NCBI GenBank assembly: GCA_024180945.1
Contig: JAKSGN010000006.1
Span: 4,154,001 to 4,218,000, forward strand
DNA length: 64,000 nucleotides
DNA from: Macrophomina tecta
Taxonomy: Eukaryota > Ascomycota > Dothideomycetes > Botryosphaeriales > Botryosphaeriaceae
Direction: 5' to 3'
Below, one piece after another: positions 23,801 to 35,007 of the stretch. Numbering within the stretch: position 1 is the first letter of the stretch; every line of letters starts with the position of its first letter. Under the pieces are notes generated by a model that searched no databases, was not told the DNA's origin, and saw only the letters and a program-made list of their open reading frames with translations. Both the position numbers and the translations under genes were made by a program.

Positions 23801-25425
23801 ACCCGGATGTAAATGGAGTTAATGGCGCTGGATCGCCTAAGAAATCGAAGTCTCAGCCGAGTCAAAGTGACAGCGCCGCTGCTGGCGCTTCAAACACTGC
23901 AAACATCTTCAACAGCATCGCTAACAAGTCCGCACAATCCCCGCTCCGCAACGTCGAGTCCGCAACGCCGCCAGATGCCGAGGCTGGCCCGTCGGGCAAT
24001 AATATTTTCGGCGCTTCATCTTCCAGCCCCTTCAAGTTCGGTGCAGGCGGCGGCATATCCGGCTCCACTACTCCAGCAGGAAGCCCTGCCAAGCCTAGTG
24101 CCTTTTCACAATCTCCTATCAAGCCGCCGGTGTTCGGCCAGGCTGATACATCGACGCCAAGCGACTCTAAGAGAAAGTCTGTCGACATTTCTTCCGATGA
24201 ACAGGATGAGGAATCACAAGATGATACAGCCCAAAGAGAGAAGCGTCAAAAGACCTCACCGTCTGCATCTGCTGCCGACACTGGCTCTGTGCTCAACAGC
24301 AGACAGGCTTCTCCAGACGCTCGCAACCCGTTTGGACACCTCTCGCAAGATGAGGGTAGAAATGATGAGGATGACGCGTCCGACGACGAAGAAAATGGGG
24401 AGCAGGGCAGCACGACGCCAAAGGCCGCTCCTAAGAATGATGGCCTCTTCGGTCGTATCACCAAGGACGCCACTACGGCTGGATCTGGTCCTCAGGCTCC
24501 CGAAGAGAGTGGCCTTTTCGGCCGCATCACTGCTACCTCGGCTGATAGCTCCAAGTCCGCTACTACCAACCTTTTCGGATTCCCCGCAGCTAGTTACGAG
24601 GCGCCTGGAGGAGCCAAGGCGGGCCCTGTACTGAAGACATGGAATGGCGACGCCGGTTCACCAATCAAGTTTGGGTCTTCACCGTCTTCTCAAACTGACA
24701 ACGGGAAGAAAGACGGAACTTCTTCCTCATCGAGCTCGAACCCTTTCGCCGGAATTGCCACGAGCAGCTCGTCTGCGCCTAGCGCCATCTTCAAGTTCGC
24801 ATCCGCATCAACACCTCCGAGCGATTCCTCGCCCTTCAAATTCAACCCCGTCGCTGCTACACCATCCGGCGGTGGTTCGGTACTTGGCTCTGGCCTTGGC
24901 TCCCGCGCCACCACTCCTGGCCTTTCCACCGGTGCATCCGAGAATGAGAACAGTGCCGCTGAGAATGAGGATGACGAGGAGACACAAACTGTGGACAAGG
25001 AGCAAATTGCGCTGCGCACCGCTCTGACCGAGGAAGACAAAAAGACATACGAGGTTCTCTTCGACACCGACATTCGACCAGTGACAATGGTGCGTGTTGT
25101 CAAAAAGACAGAGGAGGAGATGAAGGCCAACCCTAAGGGCACTACGAAGTTCGAGGCCCAAGGCAAGGGTCCTCTGCGTATATTGAAGCATAAAGAGAGT
25201 GGCGCAACGAGCGTACTACTCAAGTCTGAACCCTTGGGTCGTGTCCTGATCAACAGTCGTCTCTTGCCCAAGTTCGACTACAAGCGGCAAAAGGCGAAAT
25301 TCGCTCTTCTTCCGTTCACTGATGCCAAGGGCGCAATCGCGCAGACCTATCTCAAGTTCGAGGACGACGACGAGTGCACTAAGTTTGTCGAAGTCTGCAA
25401 GAAGCACCAGCCCACCTCTGGTTGA
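20895..25425 (+). CDS. NUP2: FG-repeat nucleoporin of Nup2/Nup50 type with C-terminal Ran-binding domain
   Basis: Nuclear-pore basket nucleoporin that helps recycle importin-alpha and binds Ran-GTP. Exons: 20895-21019, 21134-21173, 21559-25425, giving about 1343 aa. The start MSKRGATQQLSKEG is in a good context (GCCACCATG) and fits the Nup50/Nup2 N-terminus, which binds importin-alpha; KATAAQLANRK crosses into exon 2. The centre (exon 3, first 600 residues) is Ser/Thr/Ala/Asn-rich with dozens of FG-type units such as NLFG, NIFGA and NNLFAQ, plus two GLFGRIT units further on. A basic KKSKS/KRKADD patch may be an NLS. The last 150 residues (from EEDKKTYEVLFDTDIRPV to the end) form the Ran-binding domain, with GKGPLRILKHKESG and RVLINSRLLP. 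Intron 2 is unusually long (about 385 nt) and its exact acceptor is an AAGCAG pair. Confidence 0.9.
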
Positions 25426-27539
25426 GGCAGGGTCAGGCGTATCGTGTTTTGGTGGATACTTTGTAATACAAGCATGGTGGATGGAGTATTAGGCGGTTAA
25501 AAATTCTTTTCTTTGGGGAGTGTAGATTCAATCAGCAAGGGTAGATAAGCGGGAGCGTCAATACATCATCGATTTAAGTCCATACTAGATAAGCACCCTG
25601 TATTTGTGTGGCATCTCTTCCGGGAGTTGAAACTGCCATCTAAACGGCTGCTTTAGTTTCTCGCCCATCAGTGAAGAGAGGATTTTCAAGGTTACGCTGA
25701 TCCTTGGAAGCTTTTTTTTAACTTCCTGCCGGGCGTTCATACATGCATGACTTGCATTCTACGCTCCCACCCATGTCTGCTGATGAGAGCTTAAAGCCGT
25801 CCTTTTCATCCCAGCCACGAGGGTGCACTGACACGGCGTGGCCTGCCTGCTCGCCTGCCTGCCTGCCTTACCGTTGCAGTATTCATGGGATGGGCGGCCT
25901 TGACCAGATTAGAGGTCCTGGCGCCCATTGCGCGCACGTTGGGAGCGTAGTTTGGTCTTTTTTCTTTGTCTTCTTTTTTTTTTTTTTCTCTCTTGCACAC
26001 TGCGAATTTGTTAAACAAAGAGTCTTACCTTGAGCCGCATCCTCCGTCGGATGACTGCATTGCACGCTTTCCATTCTTATCCGCACGAGTTAATGGCGTA
26101 GAGCTGATGCACAGCCATTCAGCCCCTCAGAGATCCGCCGGCGACTTCCGCACATTATGTATCTCCGATCATCCCGTGGATGGGCCGGCCAGCCGGTTGG
26201 CTGGCTTAGACTTGGGAGGGCGTCATTGATGCATGCATGCACGTCGCCTCTCACTTTTGTCGTCGTCGGTTTCCCTTCGCTCGGTCGTCGGTCGGTCGGC
26301 CGGGGAAAGGGCGGTCTGCACATGACCGGGCGAATCTGCCTCGAAAGCTTCTCGAAGCAAATTAAAAAAAAAACCGAGGGAGAAACCGGGGTGGGGTTGG
26401 GGGGGAGCGGTCTGTACTAATTTTTTGCCGAGTATGTACATACCGCGCCGGATAGCCTCACGAAGCTGATGGGGGCAGGAGCCGTCCCATTGTCCCACGA
26501 CTCGCCCGTGTTCTTTTCTTGCTCTTCCCTTGCTAGGTGAGGAAGCCCGGGCAGGGCAGGTTTGGCGTTCGGGACGGGCTGTGGGGAAGGGGCCGTGTGA
26601 TTGGCGGCCTCGCTTCGGCAGGGGCCTTGCCTTGAGCGTGCGGTCGGGCCTGGGACCGCCACCGCCGCCTCCGCCGCTCGCCGTTGTGAGCGTCGCCCGC
26701 TGTCGATTGTTGTCAGTTTAGGCTGTTTCTCTTGCTGCTGTCCTTCCCTCTTTGGGAGAGGAACCGGGGGAAAAGATTCGCTGTGAGCGAATCGATGGGC
26801 GGTTTGCGGATCGGCGTGAGATGGGGGGGGGGGGGGCAGAGCGGATTGAGATGTGATAGTCCGGTTTGATTATGGGACTAGGTAGATTAATATGCGTGGA
26901 CGTGGGTTGGAAACTTAAGGGGAAGCGAAACAAGGCGGGAGGAAGATTGGCGATCACTTTCTATTTCTCTAATGTCAGAGCCTGGCGGGTACGAGAGCGG
27001 AAGGGAAAAAGGGTCACGTTGTATTGTCATGGTGGCGGATTCAACACACGGGTTTTTGGTGTTGTCCTCCCGAATAAACGGTAGAAAAGAGGTTGGTAGA
27101 TGGGTATGGTTTCGGCAGATAAGTAATTATTTCTTTGCTGATTGCTGCTCGACCTGAATATTGAGGGAACAAAGACAGTTCTACATAAAAACGCCATTAC
27201 ATGGACCGTGATTCAAGAAAACCACCTCCCCAATTGCAGCACTCCAACAGGGAATAACTGAGCAGCAATTATGGGAAACGGGTATTGACGCCAGAAGCCG
27301 TTCGCTTGGAAGAGAGAAAATGATGCCAGGTACCGTAATGATGCCTCCCTGAGCCGCCCGTTTGAAAAAAAAAAAAAAGTCAAGAACGCCGTGTAAATGT
27401 GAAGATGCAGGATGATTGCGGCCAATGCACGCAATGACGGACAGGGTCGCTTAAACGCCGATTGTTGCTGGAGAAGTCATAGAAGATAATGGATGTCGCG
27501 ATAAAAGGAGGTAGACGGTCGAAACCGGAGGTAACGCGA
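25426..27539. other. Convergent intergenic region NUP2 / orphan
   Basis: 2.1 kb between convergent genes. It holds a CCTG tetranucleotide run near 25840-25870, poly-T at 25974-25987, a G run at about 26823-26836 and poly-A at 27365-27378. Short ORFs only, none convincing. Confidence 0.55.
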
Positions 27540-28325
27540 TCATGCGGGAGCGGAGGGAGGAGCAGGCGGCATTGTCCGATCGTGAGGGTTCGTGGGGACG
27601 CCGCCACTGCCCTGTGCCAGAACTGCCGGTATCGAGTAGGGCATGGTGCCGGCAATCTCGCCGCGCTCCTGTGCACGCTCCAAGAACTTCTCCCAGTCGG
27701 CATCCATCATGACATTGGTTGCACCCTGTTCGCGACGAGCAGCGGCCTCGATGAGCCGCTGGTTGAGCGGAATGCCTATGCTCTCGATCTCCTCGTCGCT
27801 GTCCTCATCCATCATATCCTCATCCTGCGGCTGTTGTTGCTGGGGGTGCTGTCTTGCGGTAGGAACCTCCTCGATCTCGACCTCGATGTCCGTCTTGACC
27901 TTGATTTGTGAAGCCTGGCGGGTCCGTCGCCTGTCCACCCACGGGCCGATCTCGTTGCCGGTGGTGTCGAGCACCTTGATCCCCTCGTCGCGCTCGTACC
28001 GCTGGCGTGCCCAGAGCGTGCCCTCCCAGCGACAGAGGCTCGCGATCTCCGTCTCGGTCAGGGCAAGCTCGTCGAAGGCCTTGAAGAGGCGGGCGTGGTG
28101 GGGGAAACGGCCCAGACGCTTGCGATGGGGCGGATGCGAGTAGTTCAGACCGGGGTAGCGGGCCTCGATGGTGTCGAGCGAGCCGTAGAAGGTGGCCGTC
28201 TCGATGCGGACCTCGCCGACCAGATTCTTGCTCAGGTGGGCGGAGAAGGAAGTGGGATCCTCCGGCCGCGGGTTGGGGAAGAGGTGATTGTAGACCAGGA
28301 CGGAGATGGGGGTTTTGCGATGCAT
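27540..28325 (-). CDS. Conserved fungal protein of unknown function
   Basis: 261 aa from the ATG at 28325 (MHRKTPISVLVYNHLFPNP); the longer frame upstream has only a GTG and is low-complexity Pro/Ser, so I reject it. The first 140 residues look like a compact domain with many aromatic and charged positions (HLSKNLVGEVRIETATFYG, IEARYPGLNY, FDELALTETEIASLCRWEG, TLWARQRYERDEGIKV). I recall similar hypothetical proteins in Pezizomycotina but know no function. The second half is low complexity: a Gln-rich patch, an acidic run (DEDMMDEDSDEEIESIGIP) and a Pro/Ala tail. A helix containing LNQRLIEAAARREQGATNV lies between. No signal peptide, membrane span or known catalytic motif is seen. Confidence 0.75.
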   Translation of the reverse strand: MHRKTPISVLVYNHLFPNPRPEDPTSFSAHLSKNLVGEVRIETATFYGSLDTIEARYPGLNYSHPPHRKRLGRFPHHARLFKAFDELALTETEIASLCRWEGTLWARQRYERDEGIKVLDTTGNEIGPWVDRRRTRQASQIKVKTDIEVEIEEVPTARQHPQQQQPQDEDMMDEDSDEEIESIGIPLNQRLIEAAARREQGATNVMMDADWEKFLERAQERGEIAGTMPYSIPAVLAQGSGGVPTNPHDRTMPPAPPSAPA

Positions 28326-29602
28326 GGCGGCGGTGTCCGGAGACGAGCGAGAGGGCGGGCTCAGAGTCCGGGGCGTGGAGGGTCGGGGCGTGGAGGGCTC
28401 GGAGAGCGCGGCGAGGCAGGATGCGTCTTGGGGCACGCAGGCAGGAGGCAGGCGCAGGCTATATGTCTGGGACCCGGGGGGGAAATTGCAGGAAGCCGGG
28501 CGCTGGCGCGGTAGTAAAGGGCCGAAGGCGTCGACGTGGGCGGGACTTGTCCTGCAGGTTCCTGGGGGGGCGGTGGTGAAAGGGAGGCTAGGCGTCAGGG
28601 TTCGCGGCAGGCTCGAGACTGGCGCGGAGCAGCACTAGGGTCTGGCGAAACAAACAACGGCGAGGACGGAGAAATAGGAGGGCGCACTCAGCAGCGGGCG
28701 CGCTGGCGACTGCGGGCGTGTTTATGTAGGCGGGCGGCCAGCGCATCTGAGCCTCCCGGGATCACGCTGGCAGCAGCAAATTGGCCTAGAGCCTGCATGC
28801 ACAGCAGCACGTTCGCCGCAGAACAGCACCGGCACCAGCCCAGCACCAGCACCTTTGCGGTGAGCAGCAGGCGGAGCCCTCATGCACGCTCATCTGACCG
28901 CGGCCGCGCTGAGCTCGGATCCTGGCCAATCGCCCGCCGGCGCGCCTCAGCCCTGGCAGGGACGGCGTGCCCTCGGTGGCCCTGCCCGCGCTGTTGTCCG
29001 CTCGCTAGCAGCAACGGGAGAATGTTCCATGCAACGATCCAAAGCCACTGCTGCCGCTGCACATAACTATCGGTCCGCGCGCGCCCTGGGAAGAGGCGGT
29101 CACATTCGCCCTGCATGAACACGTCTGCTCCTCCCAGCCCAGCCCAACCCCATTGGCGCCAACCACGTCTGCTGTGCTCTGCTCTGCGCTGCTCTCTGCC
29201 TCCGCCCGCCGACCCGCCCGGCAAGCGACGCCGCGAGGCTGGCCCGAAACCTGGTCGTCCCAGACTCGCCGCGCCGTCGGCCGTTCCTGAGGATCGCCGC
29301 CGACAAGCCAAACCCGCCGGTCCCACGCCTGCCCGTCAGTCATCTGTCAGCCTCTGCAGCCTCCCACGGCTCGCTGCCCGGCCGCCCACGTCGGCACTTC
29401 GTCCCCGGAGTTGTATCCGTCCCCCGTCCCAGCTGGAGCCACGACCCCGACCGGCCCCGCACGTGACTGGGCGTTGCCGCGATCCAACCAACAAGCCGCC
29501 GCTGCGGCACACCACGCCCACCAGCCCTTTGTCTCGTCTCGTCACATGCGACACGCCGCCCGTGCTGCTCTGTGCCGTCTCCGCCCACCCACATGGCGAG
29601 CC
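28326..29602. other. GC-rich intergenic region upstream of orphan and nuclease pseudogene
   Basis: 1.3 kb, strongly GC-rich, with overlapping ORFs on both strands that look like by-products of base composition. Divergent promoter position. Nothing else recognised. Confidence 0.55.
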
Positions 29603-29931
29603 ATGTCGACCTTCGACGGCCTTGTTGCTGGCGAGGGACAAGTCTTCCCTTCCACGCGCGCCGCCACCGCGCGCCTGCGCCGCCTGCGCCGCCTGACTCT
29701 GCGCCAAGAGTTCCCAGCTATTCAAGTCGACTTCTTCCGCGCCAGCTCGCATCATCCGCCGCCTTTGGCCTGCTTGCTCAGCCGGCACTTCCTTTTCCTG
29801 CCACGTACGGGCGGGTTCCATGCGCTGCACGCCCACTAACATGGCCCCCAGCCCACGTCCACTCGGATCGCCTGCAGGGCTTGGACTCGCTCAAGGCCCC
29901 ATTCGTCTACTGCTCGCCTGCAGCCCGAGAG

Positions 29932-30850
29932 GTACGTACGTCAGTTAATGTCATCTTGCAGTCTGCTTTGCATGCGGCGACCCTTTCGGCCCGCACAATC
30001 CCGCCGCAGCCGATGAGAACCAGCCATCTGGCAGTCACACCTTCGTGAGACATTGCTGTGCGGCTGCGATCGCCGAGCCTCGGGCAAAGACGTCGCGCAG
30101 CTGGCCGGATCCAAAACAGCCGTTCACAGTGGGCGGGCCCATCCCTTGGCGCTCTCTTTTGGGATTGATGATGCTCGCAGCCCACAAGAGAGCCCCCGAA
30201 GTCTCTGCCGAGATTCGAAAAGGAGGTGGCAGACTCGTTCCGGAGTGGTAGCCAGCCAGCGGAACCTAAAATAGTACAACGAGCGGCCAGGCGCACCCGG
30301 ATGGAGACGGATGCATCTTGGCTTGGTGCTGCTTGAAACGCCAATCCGGGGTTCAGAAGCTTACAATTGACACGCCGAACTCAGCAAGAGATGCCTTCCG
30401 TCGATACTGCAGACCACAACCCGCACAAATGCTACCAGGGTTGTGTTCGCTTGCTTGGCTCTTTCTCTTCCATTGTGTATTTCGATTGTCGGTGCACGAC
30501 GCTAGTACGAACTATATGGACCGGCATCCGGAGAACCATCTTTCGAAGAATCACACTACCAAATTATTTGCTACAGCTTGGGAGGCCGGCGCCACAGGTA
30601 TTTCAACGGAGGCGCGACTATGCGTAGAGTTGTAGCGTCCGTCCGGAGACAAGCCACTGAGAGAAAGTATTCCCTTACATCCGGACGAGTGCTTCCAATC
30701 TCCACCGTTGCTCGGTTCGCAATACGACTGGCGGTCATCTCGCATTTTGCGTTTCATATGTTCCAGCTCGACTTGCCCTGGCGAGTTCGCTTTTTCATGC
30801 GCTGCTTAATTTGGTCTGATTCCGGCCCTTTCATTGACCTGCTCTGCTAG
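29932..30850 (+). other. Enlarged intron (919 nt) of the nuclease pseudogene
   Basis: Bounded by GAG|GTACGT and TGCTAG|ATT, joining AARE to ILLRLGKYP as in the family, phase 0. Other introns in the window are nearly all 43-136 nt. It contains a dispersed-element copy (30674-30706), so insertion of repeat DNA may explain its length. Confidence 0.7.
30674..30706 (-). repeat. Copy of dispersed element arm
   Basis: 28 of 33 matches to 19779-19811. A possible weak left arm (GCGTCCGTCCGGA, about 30636) precedes it with a spacer of some 25 nt, echoing the hairpin layout at 8427-8503. Confidence 0.6.
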
Positions 30851-32636
30851 ATTCTCCTTCGTCTTGGAAAGTATCCTCGTCGCTTGAACTTTGCCAAAGG
30901 CATTCTGGAGTCCCGCATCCCGGCGTATACGCACCTGAAAAAGCTCCTCAAAACTATTCCACTAGAGACACCCCACGGTCATCGAACTGCTACCTGGAAA
31001 TGAAATCCAAGTTACTCTACTCCACGCCAACCACTGCATTGATGCCGTGATGTTTCTGATACGGAACAGAAAGAACGTGAGTTTATACACCGGTGATGTC
31101 AGGGCAGAAACATGGTGGGTCGAGTCACTTGTGCAAAATCCTTTACTTGTTTCATTTGCATCGGGACCAAGATGTCTCAACAAGATAATCCTTGATACGA
31201 CGTATGCAAATACGTCGCAGTTCAGTCGGAAGTTTCAGTCAAAAGCTGAAGGATTGCGTGAGCTTATGGTGAAGGTGTCAAAGCACCCTAAGGACACTAT
31301 ATTTCACTTCGAGGCTTGGACCTTCGGATACGAGAGTGTATGGGTTGCGCTATCAACCTGCTTAGAAAGCCAAACACTGGTGGACAAGTAACTTTGGAAC
31401 CCGTAAAAGTCGTTATGCACAGCAAATCTGCTATCCCAATGTCCTGAGGCGCCTCCGCTGGTCGAGTACCAACTTGGCAATCACCGCAAGACCGGCTGCT
31501 TGACCTCAACTCCCAATGCTTAGCTACACAGCTGCGAGCTAGGGATATCATGTCCTGCGATCGAAGATAATACTGATGTGGTCCGCATATTCCCGATTGT
31601 AACGCGGCTGAGGAACGGCACGGAGATTGCGGAAGCCGGTAGAGGAGGGGGCAAAGGCGAACATGAACCAGATACACGAGCTTGAGACTAATTACCCAGC
31701 CGCGATCGACCAACTCATGCCAATATGCGCTTCCAGACTGGAAAACCCAGAGATACTGTAGAGGTTACTCCGAACGCTGACAGCGGTCAAAGACCACGGT
31801 CAAGGAGGAATCCGACTCTGCCCAAGCCGAGACATGGCGCTGTTGAACTGTCCGGACGCTCTGGGCCAATTGCATTTCCAGCGGCTCGTAAAGATGCTGG
31901 CCCGCCTCACATCTGATGCAGCACAACCACCTGCGTCGGCTTCTTCGCCCTCTGCCGCTGCGGCGAAAGGCAGCAAAACACAACACGTCTCGGCAGGGGG
32001 GGTGGGGGGGAACAACCATAACAACAAAACCACCCCGGTCGCGAGAGATGAGACTGCAGATCAGCAGCAGAGGCCGCCGCGGCTGCCGCGTGCGGTTACC
32101 TTCCAGTGGGCTCGCTACGCGTCGTACGCGGAGCTATGCCAATTGGTGAAGGCCTTCCGCCCGCGCGACGTCCATCCTTGAACCGTCTACAAGGCTGACT
32201 GGACCCCCGCTGATAGCGTGAGGGCGCTATTCGGACGCTTTTGCTCGGGGAACGTTTTCGCACACGATGCGCAGATGACAGAGATGTGGGGGGAGGCGTG
32301 CATGCGGTCCCAATGAGGAGAAGAGGAAACACAGGAAACGAAGATCCCAGCGACGAGAGCCAAGCAGTCCGGCGTGGGGCAGCTGTCGAGAGCAGTTTCT
32401 CTTCTGGGAGAAGGCTTGCTGCCGTGGTATCATGGCGGGAGCGTCTCAAAGGGGTTCTAGGGGTTTCCGGATCGGCTTCCCTTGTCGATACTCTTTCTGC
32501 CATCGCTGCTGCGTTTGAGAAGACGCAGCATGCTCGCGGCTCTGCAGCTCGCGTTGTTGTGGAACTGGAGCAGCAGTCACCGGACTTGCTGGATGCTGCC
32601 GATGCGTCCTTGCCGACGCCTCTGCCGGCTTCATAG

Positions 32637-34085
32637 TCTCATGCTGCAAGAGATGTAAGATTTACTAAGGGGGGATGTGAAAGAGGCGGACAGACCGGCG
32701 CTAACGTCACCAAGTATTCGCGAGTGGGCGGCCAAAGCGGCGAGGAATTCGGAAGGAATGAGTTGATCGAGCTTTGGCGGACTTATTTGCACGGAGAACG
32801 TACACGGAAAGTAAGAGACTGAGCTTTGAAAAGCTTCAAAAGAGTGGTTGTTCTGTCGTCGGGGGTTCTTGCAGCTGCCGTGTTGAATGGAGGAAAGTTT
32901 TATAAGATTGGTATTCTGATAGTGATCCACGTAAAGGGAGTTGACATTGTCGTGTCGATGAAGATGCTGAGGCGTCATCCATGGCGACTGTTTCTGGATT
33001 GCTGGCTTTACTCATCATGGGTGTTTTGAGAAGTGAACACTGTACGGCCCGACATGGCTGGGGTAGAGCCTGGCTGCTGGATGGCCGTGTGTTGGGAACA
33101 AAGTAATGGGGAAGAAGCACGCCAAGTGCGACCTAACCACAACTTACGATCAAGCTAGTGAACATTGACTGGAATATGAACATAAGAACTTAGGTTGAGG
33201 AGCACAGCAGAACCAATGATGAAGTAGTCAGGTATACTATCGGATATACGTCATGGAAGTGAAAGATCGAGGAATTCAAAGAAAAGGAAAAAGGGGAGGG
33301 AAGCAGAGAGGGTTCATTTTGACGGCTGGCAGGCACAGATGGTGGATAGTCAGATTCCCTTCGGAGCGGACATCTCAAGGAAGATCACCGTGATGGATAG
33401 TAAGTGACAGATACTCCGAATTTCCAGAGGGGTTGCCACGAGACATCGTGGCAGATGCGTTGCCGAAACAGGCTCCCAGGCGCGACCATGAGCCATCATT
33501 TGGATGATTGATTGTTTCCGTGCGACTGCGGGGATCGCTCTTAGCGGTGTAGGCCAGTTAATGCTATGCATGAAAATTGACCCATCATCTGGATTGCGAT
33601 TCTGTTCTTCTGGTCTCCCAGTATGGTTTTTACATATCTCAACACATGCCTCGTGGCAATTGTGTGGTATCTGCTTAGCCTGTTGAAGAGCACCATCCTG
33701 ATTTGTAGAGTAGGTCTGAAGCACATTGTCCAGGGGTGCTTGTAATTTTTGTCTCTCATAATGAATTCAAGAGCAGGGCTTGTTGTGAAATTGGTCATTA
33801 GTAGCATTTCTCATTAGTGCGTGCTGAAACCAAGCCATGGAGCCGTTGGGCCATCTATCTAGAGACTTCCGTTTTTGTCTGATTTCCATGCTAATGCAAA
33901 CCCAAATGCAATGGCCGCTGCGCGTCTCAGCCGTTCCCACGCAAGCTTTCTCCACCGTTCAGTAGCGGTTTGGATGTATACAGGCTCCTTGGTGATATGA
34001 CAGTCCTTCGAGGTGCAAAGAGCCATATGTCGTTGAAGCAAAGGTTGAGTTCCAACAGTTCATCCCACTTCTCATTGTGAGATTT
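32637..34085. other. Intergenic region, pseudogene to CSN7
   Basis: 1.45 kb downstream of both flanking genes. Only short ORFs; no family, RNA gene or repeat recognised. Confidence 0.55.
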
Positions 34086-35007
34086 TTATCTTCCACGGGG
34101 CGCAAATGCAGCCCTCTTCGCGCCCCTCGTTGCCTTGCCACTGCCAGAAGCACCCTCATCCCCCTCGCCTAAGCCCTCATCCAGCTCCATTGCGTCACCG
34201 TCATCCTCTGCAGGTTGACTGCCATTAGCGGGATGGCTCCTCTTCGCATTCGCCTTCTCTTCGAATCCAGCCTCCACACGCTGGCGCATCGCCTCCTCCT
34301 TGCGGCGCCTGGCCTCTCGCTCAGCGGCCCGCTTCTTCACGGCCTCTACCTCAGCGTCCAGCTCGGCAAGCGTGTCATCGCAGCGAGCTGCCCAAGCGGC
34401 CAGTTCCTCAATCAGAGCGGGCACGCTACCAGGACGTAGATCACGCAGCGGGGCGACGGAAGTGACACTGACACGGGCAGCGGCCGGATCGAGCGTGCCT
34501 GTAATGAGGTGCGAGTAGATGGCCTGGATGAGCAGGTCCTCGAGCAGGCGGGTGGTGGGGATGTTGAGCGTCTGGCGCAGGTGTTCGTAGGTGAGCTGGG
34601 TGGTGGGGGAGGCGGCGAGCGGGAGGAGGGAGAGCAGCTTGAGTTTCTGCGTCTGCGCGTCCGACAGGGCGGGCAGGGCGTCTTTGGCGGCTAAAGTTTA
34701 CCAACGAGGGCGCGTGTCAGCCTCTTGGTTCAGGAGGGGGTTGCGGAAGGTTTGATGTGCATGCCGTACCGACGTAGTCCTGCCAGGTGCCCCAGGCGAA
34801 TATCTCGAGCAGGCGGAGGTGGCCCTGGTGTTCGGGGGAGTCTCGTAGGGCTTGGATGGTCGGAGCCTGCAGCAGCTCAGCGAAGACGTAGGTGTTGGGT
34901 GCGGAGGTAGCTTGCGTGACCAGGTCGGCGGCGGCGCGGGGCGAATTGGCCGACTTGGAGAGGGCCAGGAACGGCTCCAGGGCATTGAGGGCGCGTGTCT
35001 GCTCCAT
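34086..35007 (-). CDS. CSN7: COP9 signalosome complex subunit 7
   Basis: PCI-domain subunit of the COP9 signalosome, which removes NEDD8/Rub1 from cullin ubiquitin ligases; in filamentous fungi the complex controls development. Two exons on the minus strand, 35007-34770 and 34690-34086, giving 280 aa; the 79-nt intron (34769-34691) has GTACGG and TTTAG and joins DYV-AAKDALPAL. Diagnostic N-terminal half: NTYVFAELLQAPTIQAL, then LRLLEIFAWGTWQDY, the CSN7 hallmark. The winged-helix part follows (LTYEHLRQTLNIPTTRLLED, LIQAIYSHLITGTLDP). A charged coiled coil (around residues 195-245) and an acidic, Gly-rich tail ending FAPRGR complete it. It is divergent from CCC2 with 893 nt between start codons. 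Confidence 0.92.

Larger units (their letters stand above)
29603..32636 (+). pseudogene. Decayed Artemis/SNM1-like metallo-beta-lactamase DNA-repair nuclease
   Basis: Family: beta-CASP/DRMBL nucleases (Pso2/SNM1, Artemis) that process DNA ends and cross-links. Recognisable pieces in order: MSTFDGLVA (29603), FPAIQVDFFRA (29710 on), HVHSDRLQGLDSL and KAPFVYCSPAARE (29854-29931), ILLRLGKYPRRLNFAKGILE (30851 on), HANHCIDAVMFLI and LYTGDVRAETWWV (31017-31117), IILDTTYANTS, AWTFGYESVWVALS, then LGNHRKTGCLT, IVTRLRNGTE, and SYAELCQLVKAFRPRDV (about 32115-32175) with LFGRFCSGNVFAHDA after it. Lesions: the HxHxDH motif reads HxHxDR; an extra base near 30971-30974 shifts frame; stops at 31389, 31404 and 31521; a second frameshift near 31655; stops at 31759 and 32179; the frame changes again after 32314. 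The probable first intron begins with GC (29631). The 3' limit is uncertain. Confidence 0.85.

Noticed and set aside
29115..29842. 193-aa plus and 168-aa minus ORFs before the nuclease pseudogene
   Set aside because: Overlapping composition-driven frames; the only meaningful coding signal is the short exon starting at 29603.
29603..32181. RIP as the cause of the nuclease stops
   Set aside because: Stops and frameshifts involve transversions and indels; TpA is not raised in the recognisable exons.
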